A DNA stretch of 64,000 bases from Symsagittifera roscoffensis (Eukaryota; Xenacoelomorpha; Acoela; Convolutidae), in the NCBI RefSeq assembly GCF_963678635.1, contig NC_087069.1, forward strand, positions 37,809,371 through 37,873,370, in the 5' to 3' direction. Under the pieces are notes generated by a model, which saw nothing but the letters and a program-made list of their open reading frames with translations, did not search any database and was not told the DNA's origin. Positions 1 through 9,574 of the stretch are shown piece by piece; position 1 is the stretch's first letter; the number at the start of each line of letters is the position of its first letter. The translations under genes were made by a program, and so were the position numbers.

Positions 1-1
1 A

Positions 2-214
2 CCACATAACCATCCATTATCCCTAGTCCCACGATATTTTCGAAATCTAGCAATAACACATAATCCAAATTTTAGACCAAACATATCACAAAGTCCCATA
101 CAACATATAATGACACATCATTCACAAGATGAAAATACATATGAACAAATTATCGAACAACCCCATACCACAGCATTTCAGTCTCAAAATAATATTTTTT
201 TTAGCCCACAATGA
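2..214 (+). CDS. Open frame running off the left edge, unknown protein
   Basis: The frame is open from base 2 to a TGA at 212-214, about 70 codons, so the gene begins outside the window. The visible part is polar and rich in N, H, Q and P. A possible internal start is the ATG at 110. The stop overlaps the ATG of the next frame as ATGA (211-214). That arrangement is typical of termination-reinitiation in compact viral or transposon genomes and is unusual for a host gene. Like the next two frames it lies in DNA with very little G on this strand. I recognise no domain. Confidence 0.4.
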   Translation, partial: PHNHPLSLVPRYFRNLAITHNPNFRPNISQSPIQHIMTHHSQDENTYEQIIEQPHTTAFQSQNNIFFSPQ

Positions 215-1623
215 GCCGACAACTTGGATCCCTACACCGCTCAAATTCCCATCCAACCAACCTCAACACTCCAATTACAATAATTCCACTTTTTGCTTTC
301 CCGCCACACGATTTCCCCACTAGTAATATAACATCAGGCATGAATTCAGACACTAATTCAAATATTTCAGTTTTATACTCCATTTCACAACTCAATAACT
401 CTAATATTGAAACCCCTGATGAATTTGCAGACTCCGAACCATCTCCATCCAATAATTTTCAAACCAACTCCTCAGTTTTTTCAAAACCCCCTTTTCAACC
501 AATCCCACCAAATAGCCCACTCCCATCGATTTCTACACCCTCTTATGCTTCCCAAGTAACCCCAACCTACTCTTCATTTCATTCAGACCGATCATCCAAT
601 TCTCCAGATATTCCCCAAATCTCCCAAGAACTCGATAATTTTATCACCCTACAACAACAACTATTACACCCTAGCACCCCCACTAAAAATCAGATTTCTT
701 CCACAATAGAATTCTCAAACCCACCTACCCCTACACCCTCTTCAGCTTATTCTGCATCATTAGCACAATCATCCACATCCACCGAATCATCAAATAGCAC
801 TAATAGAGCTTATCGCACTTTTAAAAGAAAATTCCCAAACCATCCATTCCCAACCAATTCAGGAACAGCCCGTGAATATATTAATCATCCACATCACACT
901 AACACGAAAGATTTTGTAGCAATCCCCTTACCTTCATTCCCACAATATACTTTAAGCACCCCTCATGACACTAATGACACACGTAGTTTTGTAGATGAAC
1001 ATGTTTTAATGCCTACACTTCATTGGACATCATATTATCATTTTACTAATCCCCTTTGCCTACCATTATCTAATACTCATAACGATATAGAAAGAAATCA
1101 AGATATGCCATATCGACTCACCACACCACTAACACACAGACAATTTACTTATATAGGATATAAAAAATCACTAAAAACATTCACTGCACCCCGAGCTAAC
1201 GAATTTACGCTAGAATATTACGATCATAACATCATCCGAACTAACCAAGACCAAATTTTAGATGATGATCGCTTCGCTAACCCACAACTAACAGAAAAAT
1301 TTTTCATCACAACACCATATGTATTTACACTCAATATATTTGATCGAAAATTTAATCACATCATTTCTGAAGCACTAACCGACATGCAAGCTTACGAAAG
1401 TTTTAAAGAAAAATTTCAATTATTTACACTAACCTTCCACTTCCTTGCACCACATGAAAGCGATTTGCACTGCTCACACGACATTATGTTACCCACTAAA
1501 CAAACCCACACATATACATATTATCGCTTCATACAAAATCATTTTGATCTACACACTCCATCAAGACAACCACACCACCGTTTCAGTTTCTTAACTCTAA
1601 ATACACTTCACCATTTTTTCTAA
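211..1623 (+). CDS. Unknown 470-residue protein with disordered N-terminal half
   Basis: This is the longest open frame in the window. Residues about 1-210 are low complexity (S, N, T, P), with a basic patch near FKRKFPNHPFP at about 205-215. From about 225 on, the composition becomes that of a folded domain with many aromatic, H and charged residues (for example DMPYRL, FTYIGYKK, DDDRFANPQL). The ATG at 211 overlaps the upstream stop as ATGA. The frame ends in TAA directly after T-TTT-TTC (1614-1620), and the frame one base back stays open for another 130 or so codons, so the C-terminus is probably in that frame. Codons are C-rich and G-poor. No family was recognised; it could be a virus-like or transposon gene. 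Certainty that it is coding is moderate. Confidence 0.5.
   Translation: MSRQLGSLHRSNSHPTNLNTPITIIPLFAFPPHDFPTSNITSGMNSDTNSNISVLYSISQLNNSNIETPDEFADSEPSPSNNFQTNSSVFSKPPFQPIPPNSPLPSISTPSYASQVTPTYSSFHSDRSSNSPDIPQISQELDNFITLQQQLLHPSTPTKNQISSTIEFSNPPTPTPSSAYSASLAQSSTSTESSNSTNRAYRTFKRKFPNHPFPTNSGTAREYINHPHHTNTKDFVAIPLPSFPQYTLSTPHDTNDTRSFVDEHVLMPTLHWTSYYHFTNPLCLPLSNTHNDIERNQDMPYRLTTPLTHRQFTYIGYKKSLKTFTAPRANEFTLEYYDHNIIRTNQDQILDDDRFANPQLTEKFFITTPYVFTLNIFDRKFNHIISEALTDMQAYESFKEKFQLFTLTFHFLAPHESDLHCSHDIMLPTKQTHTYTYYRFIQNHFDLHTPSRQPHHRFSFLTLNTLHHFF
1614..1620 (+). promoter_or_regulatory. Candidate -1 frameshift heptamer TTTTTTC before stop
   Basis: In the 211 frame the bases fall as T-TTT-TTC followed at once by TAA. 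This matches the X-XXY-YYZ rule for -1 ribosomal slippage, in phase, and the -1 frame continues openly. A one-base sequence loss in the T-run would look the same. No downstream pseudoknot was established. Confidence 0.35.
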
Positions 1624-2018
1624 ATTTCACATATTGCATCAAAGATACTAACCTCTACGGCATCCTCCGCAATTATGACCCAATGACACAGATGTATATA
1701 TTTTGTCCCATCACGAAGACCCTTAACGCAGAAGAATCCAGACCCTTCCTTATCCCACATGAATTTATCCAACCTATAGAAATCCTTATATTAGAATTCA
1801 TCCACAATACTAAATACAATCACAAATTATGTAACCTCATTCAAAACACACCTTATGAGTTTGCAGTTGGCACTGAAGAACTAAAAACAATTAAAGCACT
1901 TCAATTGCTTTGTCCACTGCTTCAAACTAAAAACATCGTTCGCATACTAGCAAAATTACTAACAAACTCCGACATAATTTACGACATCTTTCCCCACGGT
2001 TTTTTCCCCGACGACTAA
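1614..2018 (+). CDS. Continuation of the 211-1623 frame in the -1 frame
   Basis: The frame is open through the T-run at 1614 and reads on past the TAA of the upstream frame to TAA 2016-2018, about 134 codons. It could also start on its own at ATG 1683. Visible stretches include TKTLNAEESRPFLIPHEF and a leucine-rich C-terminus (KALQLLCPLLQTKNIVRILA). The continuity of composition across the junction suggests one protein read through a -1 shift, or a single missing base. No domain was recognised. Confidence 0.45.
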   Translation, partial: FFLNFTYCIKDTNLYGILRNYDPMTQMYIFCPITKTLNAEESRPFLIPHEFIQPIEILILEFIHNTKYNHKLCNLIQNTPYEFAVGTEELKTIKALQLLCPLLQTKNIVRILAKLLTNSDIIYDIFPHGFFPDD

Positions 2019-2021
2019 CAG

Positions 2022-2099
2022 GTAAGTATTATTTATACATATTCTTCACTAATAAATTTGAAATAAATACTAACCAATCTTTACTCATGTTTCATTTAG
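2022..2099 (+). other. Probable 78-nt spliceosomal intron just after a stop codon
   Basis: The donor is CAG|GTAAGT (cut after 2021). A textbook branch site TACTAAC lies at 2068-2074, and the acceptor is TTTCATTTAG ending at 2099, 26 nt after the branch A. The stop codon of the preceding frame ends at 2018, three bases before the donor, so the intron would lie in the 3' UTR or be used for alternative C-termini. A/T-rich polyadenylation-like AATAAA variants follow at about 2140-2157. Confidence 0.5.
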
Positions 2100-2835
2100 A
2101 TCTTTAGCCTTCATACCAGAATCATCTGAAGAAACAAAAAAGCAAAATAAAAAATAAACTTGTTAAAATTCTTCATTTCACTAATATTTTCCACAAGATG
2201 AACTGATAAAATTTATACCAAATGTAGAAAATTGATTTATAAATTGTTTCCCCGAAAGCAGTAAATTTCATAAAAAATGAAAATTTGTAATTTAATTTTT
2301 TCCCAAAACCAGCAGTAAAATTAAAATTCTATGTAGTAAATTGATAAAACGAAAATGCAGTACTAACCTTTTGATATTTCCATTCACTCGCACAAGAATT
2401 CTATCCAAACTCAAAAAATTTATTGTCTTGAAGACTATTATAAAGTCTAAGAAAGAAATCATAAAACACAAAAAAATCGAAAGACAAACCCATACCAAAA
2501 ACAATTTGATTTTTGAAAAAAGTACACAACCAACGAAACATAAGAAAAACCACCATAAACTCAACATAAAACGTTATCACATAACAGGACCTCTCACAGA
2601 AACCGCACGAATTCATACTCCCACTCCTGGCCTAACCCACCAGAGAGGACGTCCTGAGCATGCTCTATAGCCGGCCTAACCCACCGCGCTACATCCACGC
2701 TTTGTGACCACACTTCTATTTTTAATAAGAGGTACTCAAGTGTGAGTAACTCTTCAAAATAACCGAACTAAAACAAATGCTTTTGTGAAAACAGCTAACC
2801 AAAATCATAATTAAAACACTGAACTAATAAAAATT
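2100..2835. other. AT-rich region, no convincing gene; contains SINE-like piece
   Basis: Short frames on both strands overlap each other and have no domain signal. The only structure is the duplicated GGCCTAACCCACC (about 2637 and 2672) inside the SINE-like segment listed separately. Confidence 0.4.
2570..2700 (-). repeat. Possible tRNA-derived SINE fragment
   Basis: On the minus strand, TAGCGCGGTGGGTTAGG (about 2674-2691) resembles an RNA polymerase III A box. GAGTATGAATTCGTGC (about 2605-2620) is a degenerate B-box candidate. The A-box-like core is repeated once between them (GGTGGGTTAGGCC). No A-tail or target duplication was found, so this is a tentative call. Confidence 0.25.
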
Positions 2836-3383
2836 TTATAAAATGTAAACTATACTTTGCAGTATATAAATCAGCACACAACAACAAAGACGAACATCCA
2901 AAGACAAAATGACTCCACTACACTTAAAAAAGAATGGCCAACCACAAACCGATATGCCGTCCACAATCACAAACTCAAAGGATTTAGAGTACGACTTGAC
3001 TTCGCAGAAAAACTTCATTGAACTAGACCAATGACCACCTCGATGTTCGAGTATACGTACAGATCCGAGTTACAAGGCATCCCCTCCACGCACAATCTCC
3101 ACGCCATTCCCAGACGAGGTCGAACACAAAAGAAGTTCTCTACATAAAACAGAAAAACCCGTCATAGCAAACCATTCTGAAATCAGATTGATTTCATTGG
3201 GAAACACCATCGTTGTCACAAGAAGACACAACGATTGATGTCCCTCACTCCAGCGTCCTGGAACTTCTCTAACAAAGAGAAACCGGACAAAAGTACGATG
3301 TTCGCCAAATACCAACGTCCATCATCCATCCTTTGAATTGGAGAAAGATAATTCTAAAAAACTCTGTAAAACCCGGATGGGTG
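2836..3383 (+). other. Fragmented open frames, possible decayed coding sequence
   Basis: Base composition becomes richer and codon-like. Several short + frames lie end to end in different phases: about 3030-3146 (begins MTTSMFEYTYRSELQG), about 3165-3237 (NHSEIRLISLGNTIVV) and about 3238-3333. Each ends in a stop within 40 codons. This could be an old coding region with frameshifts; no family was recognised. Confidence 0.25.
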
Positions 3384-3465
3384 GAACCTGATCTAAACTA
3401 TATTTTATGATTGGATAAATTAGATATTTTACCACTGTAAAGTATTTAATATTAACCAATCATGA
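3384..3465. repeat. Imperfect hairpin repeat, copy 1
   Basis: A self-complementary stretch: TTATGATTGG...TTTTAC pairs with GTAAAG...CCAATCATGA around a CACT loop, with arms of about 28 bases and a few mismatches. A near-identical copy, starting at GGAACCTGATCTAAAC, occupies the last bases of the window (63917-64000). It is therefore a dispersed repeat. Confidence 0.7.
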
Positions 3466-3483
3466 TCCATCTAACTAACAACC

Positions 3484-3524
3484 CACTTATTTGTAAGTGC
3501 TGAAATTACTTGTAATTTCAGCAC
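3484..3524. other. Two overlapping hairpins
   Basis: CACTTA-TTTG-TAAGTG (3484-3499) and GTGCTGAAATTA-CTTG-TAATTTCAGCAC (3497-3524, a perfect 12-bp stem) share the bases GTG. Only one can form fully at a time. Confidence 0.6.
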
Positions 3525-3791
3525 CAGAGAGATTTGAATTTAACTTAGAAATTAGGTGCCTCTCCAAGAGAACTTCAGCGGCCGCAATAAACCAGCATAC
3601 CCTAGATCTATTGAGCCTAGCAGAGACTAGTTAAACAACCTGAGACTAGATGGTATAAGAGTAAGATTAGGATCGGTATTAGACTAAGAAGTTGCACGAA
3701 TCTATCCGGCCGAAAAAAAGATAGCGTGACGAGCAGACGGTGTATCCTATCCGAAATTACTCTATGAAATAACCACATAGCTCATAACTCA
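3525..3791. other. No gene seen between hairpins and duplication
   Basis: Mixed-composition sequence with a NotI-like GCGGCCGC followed by AATAAA at about 3578-3590. No open frame longer than a few tens of codons and no repeat partner were found inside the window. Confidence 0.4.
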
Positions 3792-5354
3792 ATTTGTACA
3801 CGATACGCTTTTATTATATTTTCCGTTTTTATCACCATGCAAATCATACGTAGCAACATATATTTTGCAACGTATGAAAAGTAATTTTCCATGGAAAAAA
3901 TCCAAATTTTAAAGAAACCAACAACTGAACAAAAAGTTTTAACGCAATATCCTATTATTGAAACTTTTCATTAATTCGAGAGTGTGGAGATATCTGATTT
4001 AAAAAATCAAGTAAATACACACAAAAAAGAAAACGAAAAAAAATCAAGTTTTTTTTCGAAATCTGTCCTCTAAGCAAAACTAAGGGACAATTAAAAATTG
4101 AAAAAAAAACACGCATGCCCATTTTTCTGCAACTACCTAATGTAACCATTTGGGTGTTGTATGAGTGTTCTCTCAAAATAAAACAATTTATTGAGAGTTT
4201 TCCCTCGAAACTTAAAGGAGCACTTCATGAAACCTTTCTGACAATAAAAAGGGAAATAAAAAACAAACTTTTAAACTTCAGAAGCAGTCATTTAACCCGT
4301 GATTCGTTCTTCCTTTTTGATCCGCGTTCAACAACATTTAAAACAATTTTTAAAATGTTAGTTTAAAATTTCACAAATCTGTTTCCTCGAATCAACAGTA
4401 AAATTAAACTTGCTTACAGAAAAGCAACCTGTAGTATTTTCTCTTTAGCATCATTAGAAACAAGTGGTTGGAGATTATCAGGTCTTGCGACCACCTATTT
4501 CGAACCCTATAAAGAGGGAAATAGTTACCTACACTCGTTGTTTATTAAAAAAACACACGGAGGAGAGTACTTCAAAAAATGTACACAGACAAATGTACAT
4601 ATAAATAAAAAACTTTAAAAACTTTGGTTCTCAAAAGATTGAAACCAAGTTTTTTGATTTTAAAAAAAAGATATTATTGCTGACATTCTATTTATATTTT
4701 AACCAGTTAATTTAAAATATTCTCAGAGAGGATATCAAATAAGTATGAGTTCAGAATTTTGAGCTGTTCATCCACGAGATCTTAAATTGTTAATTCATCA
4801 AATCTAATAATTGCAGATACATCACTCTCACTTTGTTTTTTAGACAAGTCCAGGCTGTTTCTAGTAACGTTTTTGATTTGGAAACGAAATTTTTTTTTCA
4901 CTGAGCGAAAATTGTAACTCATTTTTGCTTCTGTTTTAAATACATAGTTGATTGTCTCATGCACATAGAATTTCTTATGCAGGTTGAAGTTCTTACTATC
5001 AATCAAACTTTTAAAAATCATGATTGGACTCTAAAAAGCGCTAATAGTCCTCTAAATCTTTAACAGAGATATAAATATTTTCAGGAAGTCGTTTTTTTGT
5101 TTTTGTTAAAAAATTTCTCAAAAGAGAAAAATGGCAAAGACTGGTTTTTTTTCTTAATATGTACTACATGCACTATTAAATCAATTAGCAACCAGAGTAG
5201 GTTAAAAAAATCTCCAACCGGCCTAATAAAGTTTTACAACTTAGGGAGAAATTGTTCTACTTTTTACCTAGTAAAACAATTTTAACGCATTTTCTTCTCA
5301 GTATAAAAATAGTTAATCAGTTATTCAACATTTTTAAACCTTGTCTCAAAACTG

Positions 5355-5568
5355 TAACAAGGGATAGTAAAAACGTTCCTGTTAAGTGAATTCAACTGAT
5401 TTCTAGTTCGCATAAATAAGACACTGAACTAGAGGTCAACACATAACAGCTAGACAGATTGACAGGCAGGTACCAAATCCCACTTAATTATAGTATGAGA
5501 ACTCTCAGAGATAAGTAATAAATGGATAGCAACTAAATTGATTGACATGTAAATATATAGCCCCTCAC
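5355..5568 (-). repeat. 3' LTR of the first gypsy element
   Basis: 214 bp. It matches 11099-11324 except for a few substitutions, a 2-bp indel and a 10-bp indel. On the minus strand it begins GTGAGGGGCTA and ends TTGTTA. Confidence 0.9.
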
Positions 5569-5727
5569 ATTTCCGTACAGATTGAAAATCTAAATACGTA
5601 GTAATTAAATTTATTATAGTAATTAATACCTGCCGCCGCACTAACATATCAACAACAACTTTGGTTTCAGGCGTATGGCCATCCCTCTCCCTGGGTAACG
5701 AGTTTTGATAGAGTTTAAATTTAAAGT

Positions 5728-6279
5728 TTACTTGTTTCCTTCCCCTGGATGTTTTCCTTTCTTTTCCGCCCCTTGGATATTGTCTATCATGATTCCTCTC
5801 ATTTTATCTACTGGCTTCCTTCTTCTGGTACTTTTTCTTGTTCCCGAGCTTTCACTTTGACTGCTCGATTCTTCTTCTTGACTACTATTTGTAAGGCATT
5901 CTCTCGCAACTAATGCCGGTCGGTCCTGACTCCCCTTCCCTCGTTTCGATTGTTTCGCTTTCGTTGCTTTAGGCTTTGCCCTTGTTCCCGCTTCGTGTCC
6001 TATCACTAAAGTACTACTAATTGGGCCTTGTCCCGCCGCAATGGCCTCTTGTCTCGCCATAACTTCAACTGGTAGCCGCGCTGGTTTTATATTGAGTGAC
6101 CGGTAGTCCTCACTATCTGAACTGTCCGACTGATATATGGCTACAGGTACTCGCTGTGTGGCTCTTGGCCGCCTAGATTTCGGGCTCTCGATTGCCCCCT
6201 TTTTTGCACTCAACAACATTTCCTTGAGCGTGGCCGGCTTCCGTTTCTTGGGGAGAATGTTCTTTGGCTTCACTGCCAC
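5728..6279 (-). pseudogene. Basic, Ser/Glu-rich frame after integrase (Pol tail or ORF3)
   Basis: 183 codons. The N-terminus is lysine-rich (PKKRKPATLKE). An acidic serine block follows (SDSSDSED), then another (SSQEEESSSQSESS), then a basic end (KSTRRRKPVDKMRG). There is no membrane segment or signal peptide, so it is not an envelope gene. Similar RRRKPVD-like tails occur at the end of many LTR-element polyproteins, so the simplest reading is a Pol C-terminal extension separated from integrase by a frame break. A separate third ORF is the alternative. Confidence 0.5.
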
Positions 6280-6368
6280 TGCACTTTTCCTAAGAAAAGA
6301 TCCGTTTTTCAGCTTGAGTGTATGTTTAGACTCGGAGATTACATGAGATTTTAAGTGTTTATACCGAT

Positions 6369-7486
6369 TTAGGGTCCTGCTGGTGGTTGCTGATAAAGGT
6401 CGCCTCCACCTCCACTCCCTTGGATTTTGGAGCCGCCTGCATCTCCACTCCCTTGGATTTTCGGGTCAAACCCCGATACCTCCCCTTGGCCCATTTCCAT
6501 TTGCTGGTCGCTGTCCAGAATGAGCGGTGCCTTCCTTAATGCCGGAGCATATGTCAAGTCCGATAGTTCTGCCCAGTTTGAGTGCTGTGGAAATTCTATT
6601 GTGCTCATTTCAGGGCCATTTCCGTCTAAACACAAACACTTTTGTTTTAAGACGTTCTTCCAAATCAGATTTTTAAGACTCGGTTTTTTCGTAAGGTTTC
6701 GTAACACGGTGCTCGCCTGCCGGCCGTGATGAGCTTTTAAAGGTGTTAGTTTAGTCGTTGCATTTTTGGAAAACCGTAACGCGCCTAATGTTTTATCGAT
6801 CATAACTTCCAGAGACTTATGCTCTTTTTCAGATGCATTCCCAAGGACAAAATTCTTCAAACTTCCTATCGTTCTTTCCACTGAACCGGTACCCCGATGA
6901 TCATTCACTGGGGAGTACACTAACTCTATGGCATCGTTGTTACAGAAGCTTTTAAACTTATCAGACGTACGACATGATCCCTGATCGACGTGGATTTTCC
7001 GAGGTACGCCATGCTGAGTTATGTATTTATCGAGAAATTTTAAAACTTTATCTGAAGTATTGGTTGTAGTAACTATCGCTGATGGCCACCTCGAAAAACG
7101 GTCCGTAGCAACTAGGACGTATTTCTTACTCTCATTTAATTAGCTTATTGGCCCCCAGAAATCCAACTGTATACATTCATTTGGTTTCCTTGGTTCAAAG
7201 ACCTTGCCCATGTCTCCCTTAGGTAACAACGCTTTTAGGATCTTACCCGCGTCTGTGCACTGCTGACAGTACGTGGCCTTCGCTGCCAAACTCCGGTACA
7301 TGTAGGGGTACCAAACATCACGCGCTGCTTCAAACATGTTCCTTTTTCCATGATGATAATAATGTATTCTTGATTCAATTGGGACTTGTAGTGCAAGGGA
7401 ATGACCAGCCGTCCGTCTAGCCAAACACAATCATCTCGTAGTGACAAGTCGTTTGCGTTTTGCGCCCAGTACTTTCCGATCTTCAA
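6369..7486 (-). pseudogene. Integrase, frameshifted and with an internal stop
   Basis: The HHCC zinc-binding part (HYYHHGKRNM ... YCQQC) spans about 7250-7380. The first catalytic Asp is in QLDFWGPIS (about 7145). The second is in HVDQGS (about 6985) and the Glu is in GSVERTIGSLKN (about 6880), so the DDE triad residues are all present. Breaks: a frame change near 7400 between the VWLDGRLVIPL stretch and the zinc-binding part, and an in-frame TAA at about 7139-7141 just after the first Asp. The C-terminal end is Gly/Gln-rich (IQGSGGGGDLYQQ). Confidence 0.85.
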
Positions 7487-7902
7487 TTAGTCTTTAAATT
7501 AGACTTCTTCTCCAATGCTTCCTTGACTCGTAGTAAATTCACATCCGCTGGTATGTTGGAGGCAACAAATTCCAAATTCAAAAGTTCTGGTAACGCTTGG
7601 GATATCTTAAAAACTTTGCAATCGCGCGGAATGATGGATATAATTTGCTGATTAGGGTTAACAGTAGGAAAAAACTCGCCCCGAAACTTCGAAGGAATAG
7701 AAAGTACTGTGTTAATCTTTGAATCTCGTGTATTCTTCGTAATGGCAACAATCTCTGGGTTAATAACAGTTATTTCATCACTACTTAGGAGGTTTTCATC
7801 TAATCTAAGTGGAGAGTTGGTTTGCGAATGTAATCTATTTGCAGAGTTAGTTTGAGAAGTTATTTCAATAACCGGAAAAGAACAAGTCGAATTATCGTCC
7901 AT
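7483..7902 (-). pseudogene. RNase H-integrase linker of gypsy Pol
   Basis: About 139 codons between RNase H and integrase, in the same frame as the upstream RNase H frame from which one TAA (7921-7923) separates it. It is Ser/Asn-rich at first, then a more ordered stretch (FRGEFFPTVNPNQQIISI) as in gypsy Pol linkers before the HHCC zinc finger. Confidence 0.6.
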
Positions 7903-7920
7903 TTCAATTAAATTCTTTAG

Positions 7921-8493
7921 TTAAGGCTGATTTAACCTTCTTCCAAGGGAAAGATATATAGAGCACACTGAATGTCCCTTGGATATCGTTGACGTAGGCA
8001 GTATGCAAATTGCTCGCTTTCTATTGGTCGGTGTCTTCAGGCATGAGTTCCCGCCCTCAACCGTCGTTGATTGTAAGCATGATTTCTGTTTTCGATTCTG
8101 ATTGGATGAGAACTGTCTAGACTGTTTAGAACCAGTTCCTTTATTAGCCTGTTGATTTCGTTCACCAAGGGATTTTAAATTGTTTGTAAAACCAAGAAAT
8201 TTCCTAATTGAAGTGATTTTTGCAACGGTGAACAAGTTATCATACTGACTTATCGGTTTAGGAGGTTCGCTAGGGTGTCTTGACAAATAATTCGCTATTC
8301 CGATTTTTGCACCCGGTTTGTGTTCTATTACAAAATTAAATGGAATAAGTCTGTCTAGCCAACGTGTCAATCTTGAAAAAAGAGTTTTGTTTTTCTTGGT
8401 ATTCCCGTTAAGTAGTGAAAAAAGGGCCTTATGGTCCGTGATAACTGTAGAAGATCTTCCCAAAATGTAGTTTCTGAAATATTCGGTCCCCAT
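7921..8493 (-). pseudogene. RNase H C-terminal half and connection
   Basis: Motifs TDHKALFSLL, RLTRWLDRL and FVIEHKPGAKIGIANYLSRH are the signature of the Ty3/gypsy RNase H end. The frame differs from the RT frame; the change falls in a GGGG run at about 8488-8492, so a one-base indel is likely. A glutamine/asparagine-rich connection follows. Confidence 0.85.
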
Positions 8494-9347
8494 ACTACTG
8501 CCAGCATTTCAAGCTTGTTTGTGGAATATTTTTTCTCGGCTGCGTTTAAGAACCGCGATGCGAATGAGATTGGGCGCCACCCTCCTGTACCCAACTGCTC
8601 CAAAACTGCTCCAAGGCAATTATGGCTTGCATCGCAGACAACTCTAATGTCTTTATGAATATCGAATTGTTTTAGTTCAACAATGTTTGCGACCCCCAAT
8701 TTAATGCTTTGAAAGGCATTTTCACATTCCGCGATCCAGTTATATTCATTCTTCTTGCTGAGAAGTGGCCTTAAGGTAGCTGACATTTCAGCTATAGCTG
8801 GTAAATATTTATGCAGGCTGTGAATTGAGCCCATAAATGATTTCAATTGAGTAACTGTTTTAGGGGCCGTTAATGCGTCAATTGGCGATGTCTTGCGTTT
8901 AAGAGGCGTTACCCCCGTTTCGGTTATACGATGACCGAGCCACTCACATTTTCGTTTCGCAAACTCGCATTTTGGTAATTTTAACGAGATGTTTTCGCGA
9001 TATAATTTCCTGAGTATCTCTTCAACCAAGGAGACTTCCGTTCCCTTGGTGGTCACCAAAAAATCATCGTTCGCTTGTGGGAATTCGTTCAAAATTGAGT
9101 CCATCACCCATTGGAACTCTGCCGGCATGGACTTTAACCCGGAAAATCCTGTTCGAAATCGGTATGTTCCCGTCCATCGTCCGCCCACCAAAGACAAATT
9201 GCAATGTACGCTTGTTTCCTCACTAAGTGGTAGTTGCCCATACAAGTACGTTAGATCCATCGTGGTAAAATACACCTCCCCTTGTTTTTTCTCGGAAATA
9301 AATTTAAATTGTGATATTATATCTACAAGTTCTTCTATGTTTGGCAT
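8367..9347 (-). pseudogene. Reverse transcriptase and start of RNase H, active site changed
   Basis: RT motifs are clear: YFTTMDLTYLYGQLPL, GTYRFRTGFSGLKSMPAEFQ, LPKCEFAKRKCEWLGH and the RNase H start CDASHNCLGAVLEQ. The YxDD catalytic box reads ANDD in QANDDFLV (about 9057-9080), so the tyrosine is lost while both aspartates remain. The N-terminal RT finger is in another frame (9335-9520, PIVITVKKDGSVKLALESRD) with the break near 9347. The product is inactive as written. Confidence 0.9.
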
Positions 9348-9520
9348 TGGTATTTGTTTTTATGAACTTGTTTATTAAAATCTCGAGACTCCAATGCTAA
9401 TTTCACGGACCCGTCTTTTTTCACGGTGATGACGATCGGATAAACAAAATATCGATCCGAACATTCTTTCAACTTTTCTTTATGTCCCTGAGTTAGTAGC
9501 TTATCAATCTGATTGTCCAC
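9335..9520 (-). pseudogene. RT N-terminal finger region
   Basis: Contains PIVITVKKDGSVKLALESRD, the conserved fingers strand of Ty3/gypsy RT. It lies in the protease frame, separated from the protease by stops near 9575 and 9540, and breaks into the next RT frame at about 9347, where one base appears to be missing. Confidence 0.8.
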
Positions 9521-9574
9521 CTTTTCTTGAAGCGTTCCATCTGCTCATCCTCCGATTCTCCAACATGGTACTTC

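Noticed and set aside
211-2018. Assignment of the left-edge frames to a named virus or transposon family
   Set aside because: The overlap and slippage layout is suggestive, but no domain could be matched, so naming a family would be a guess.
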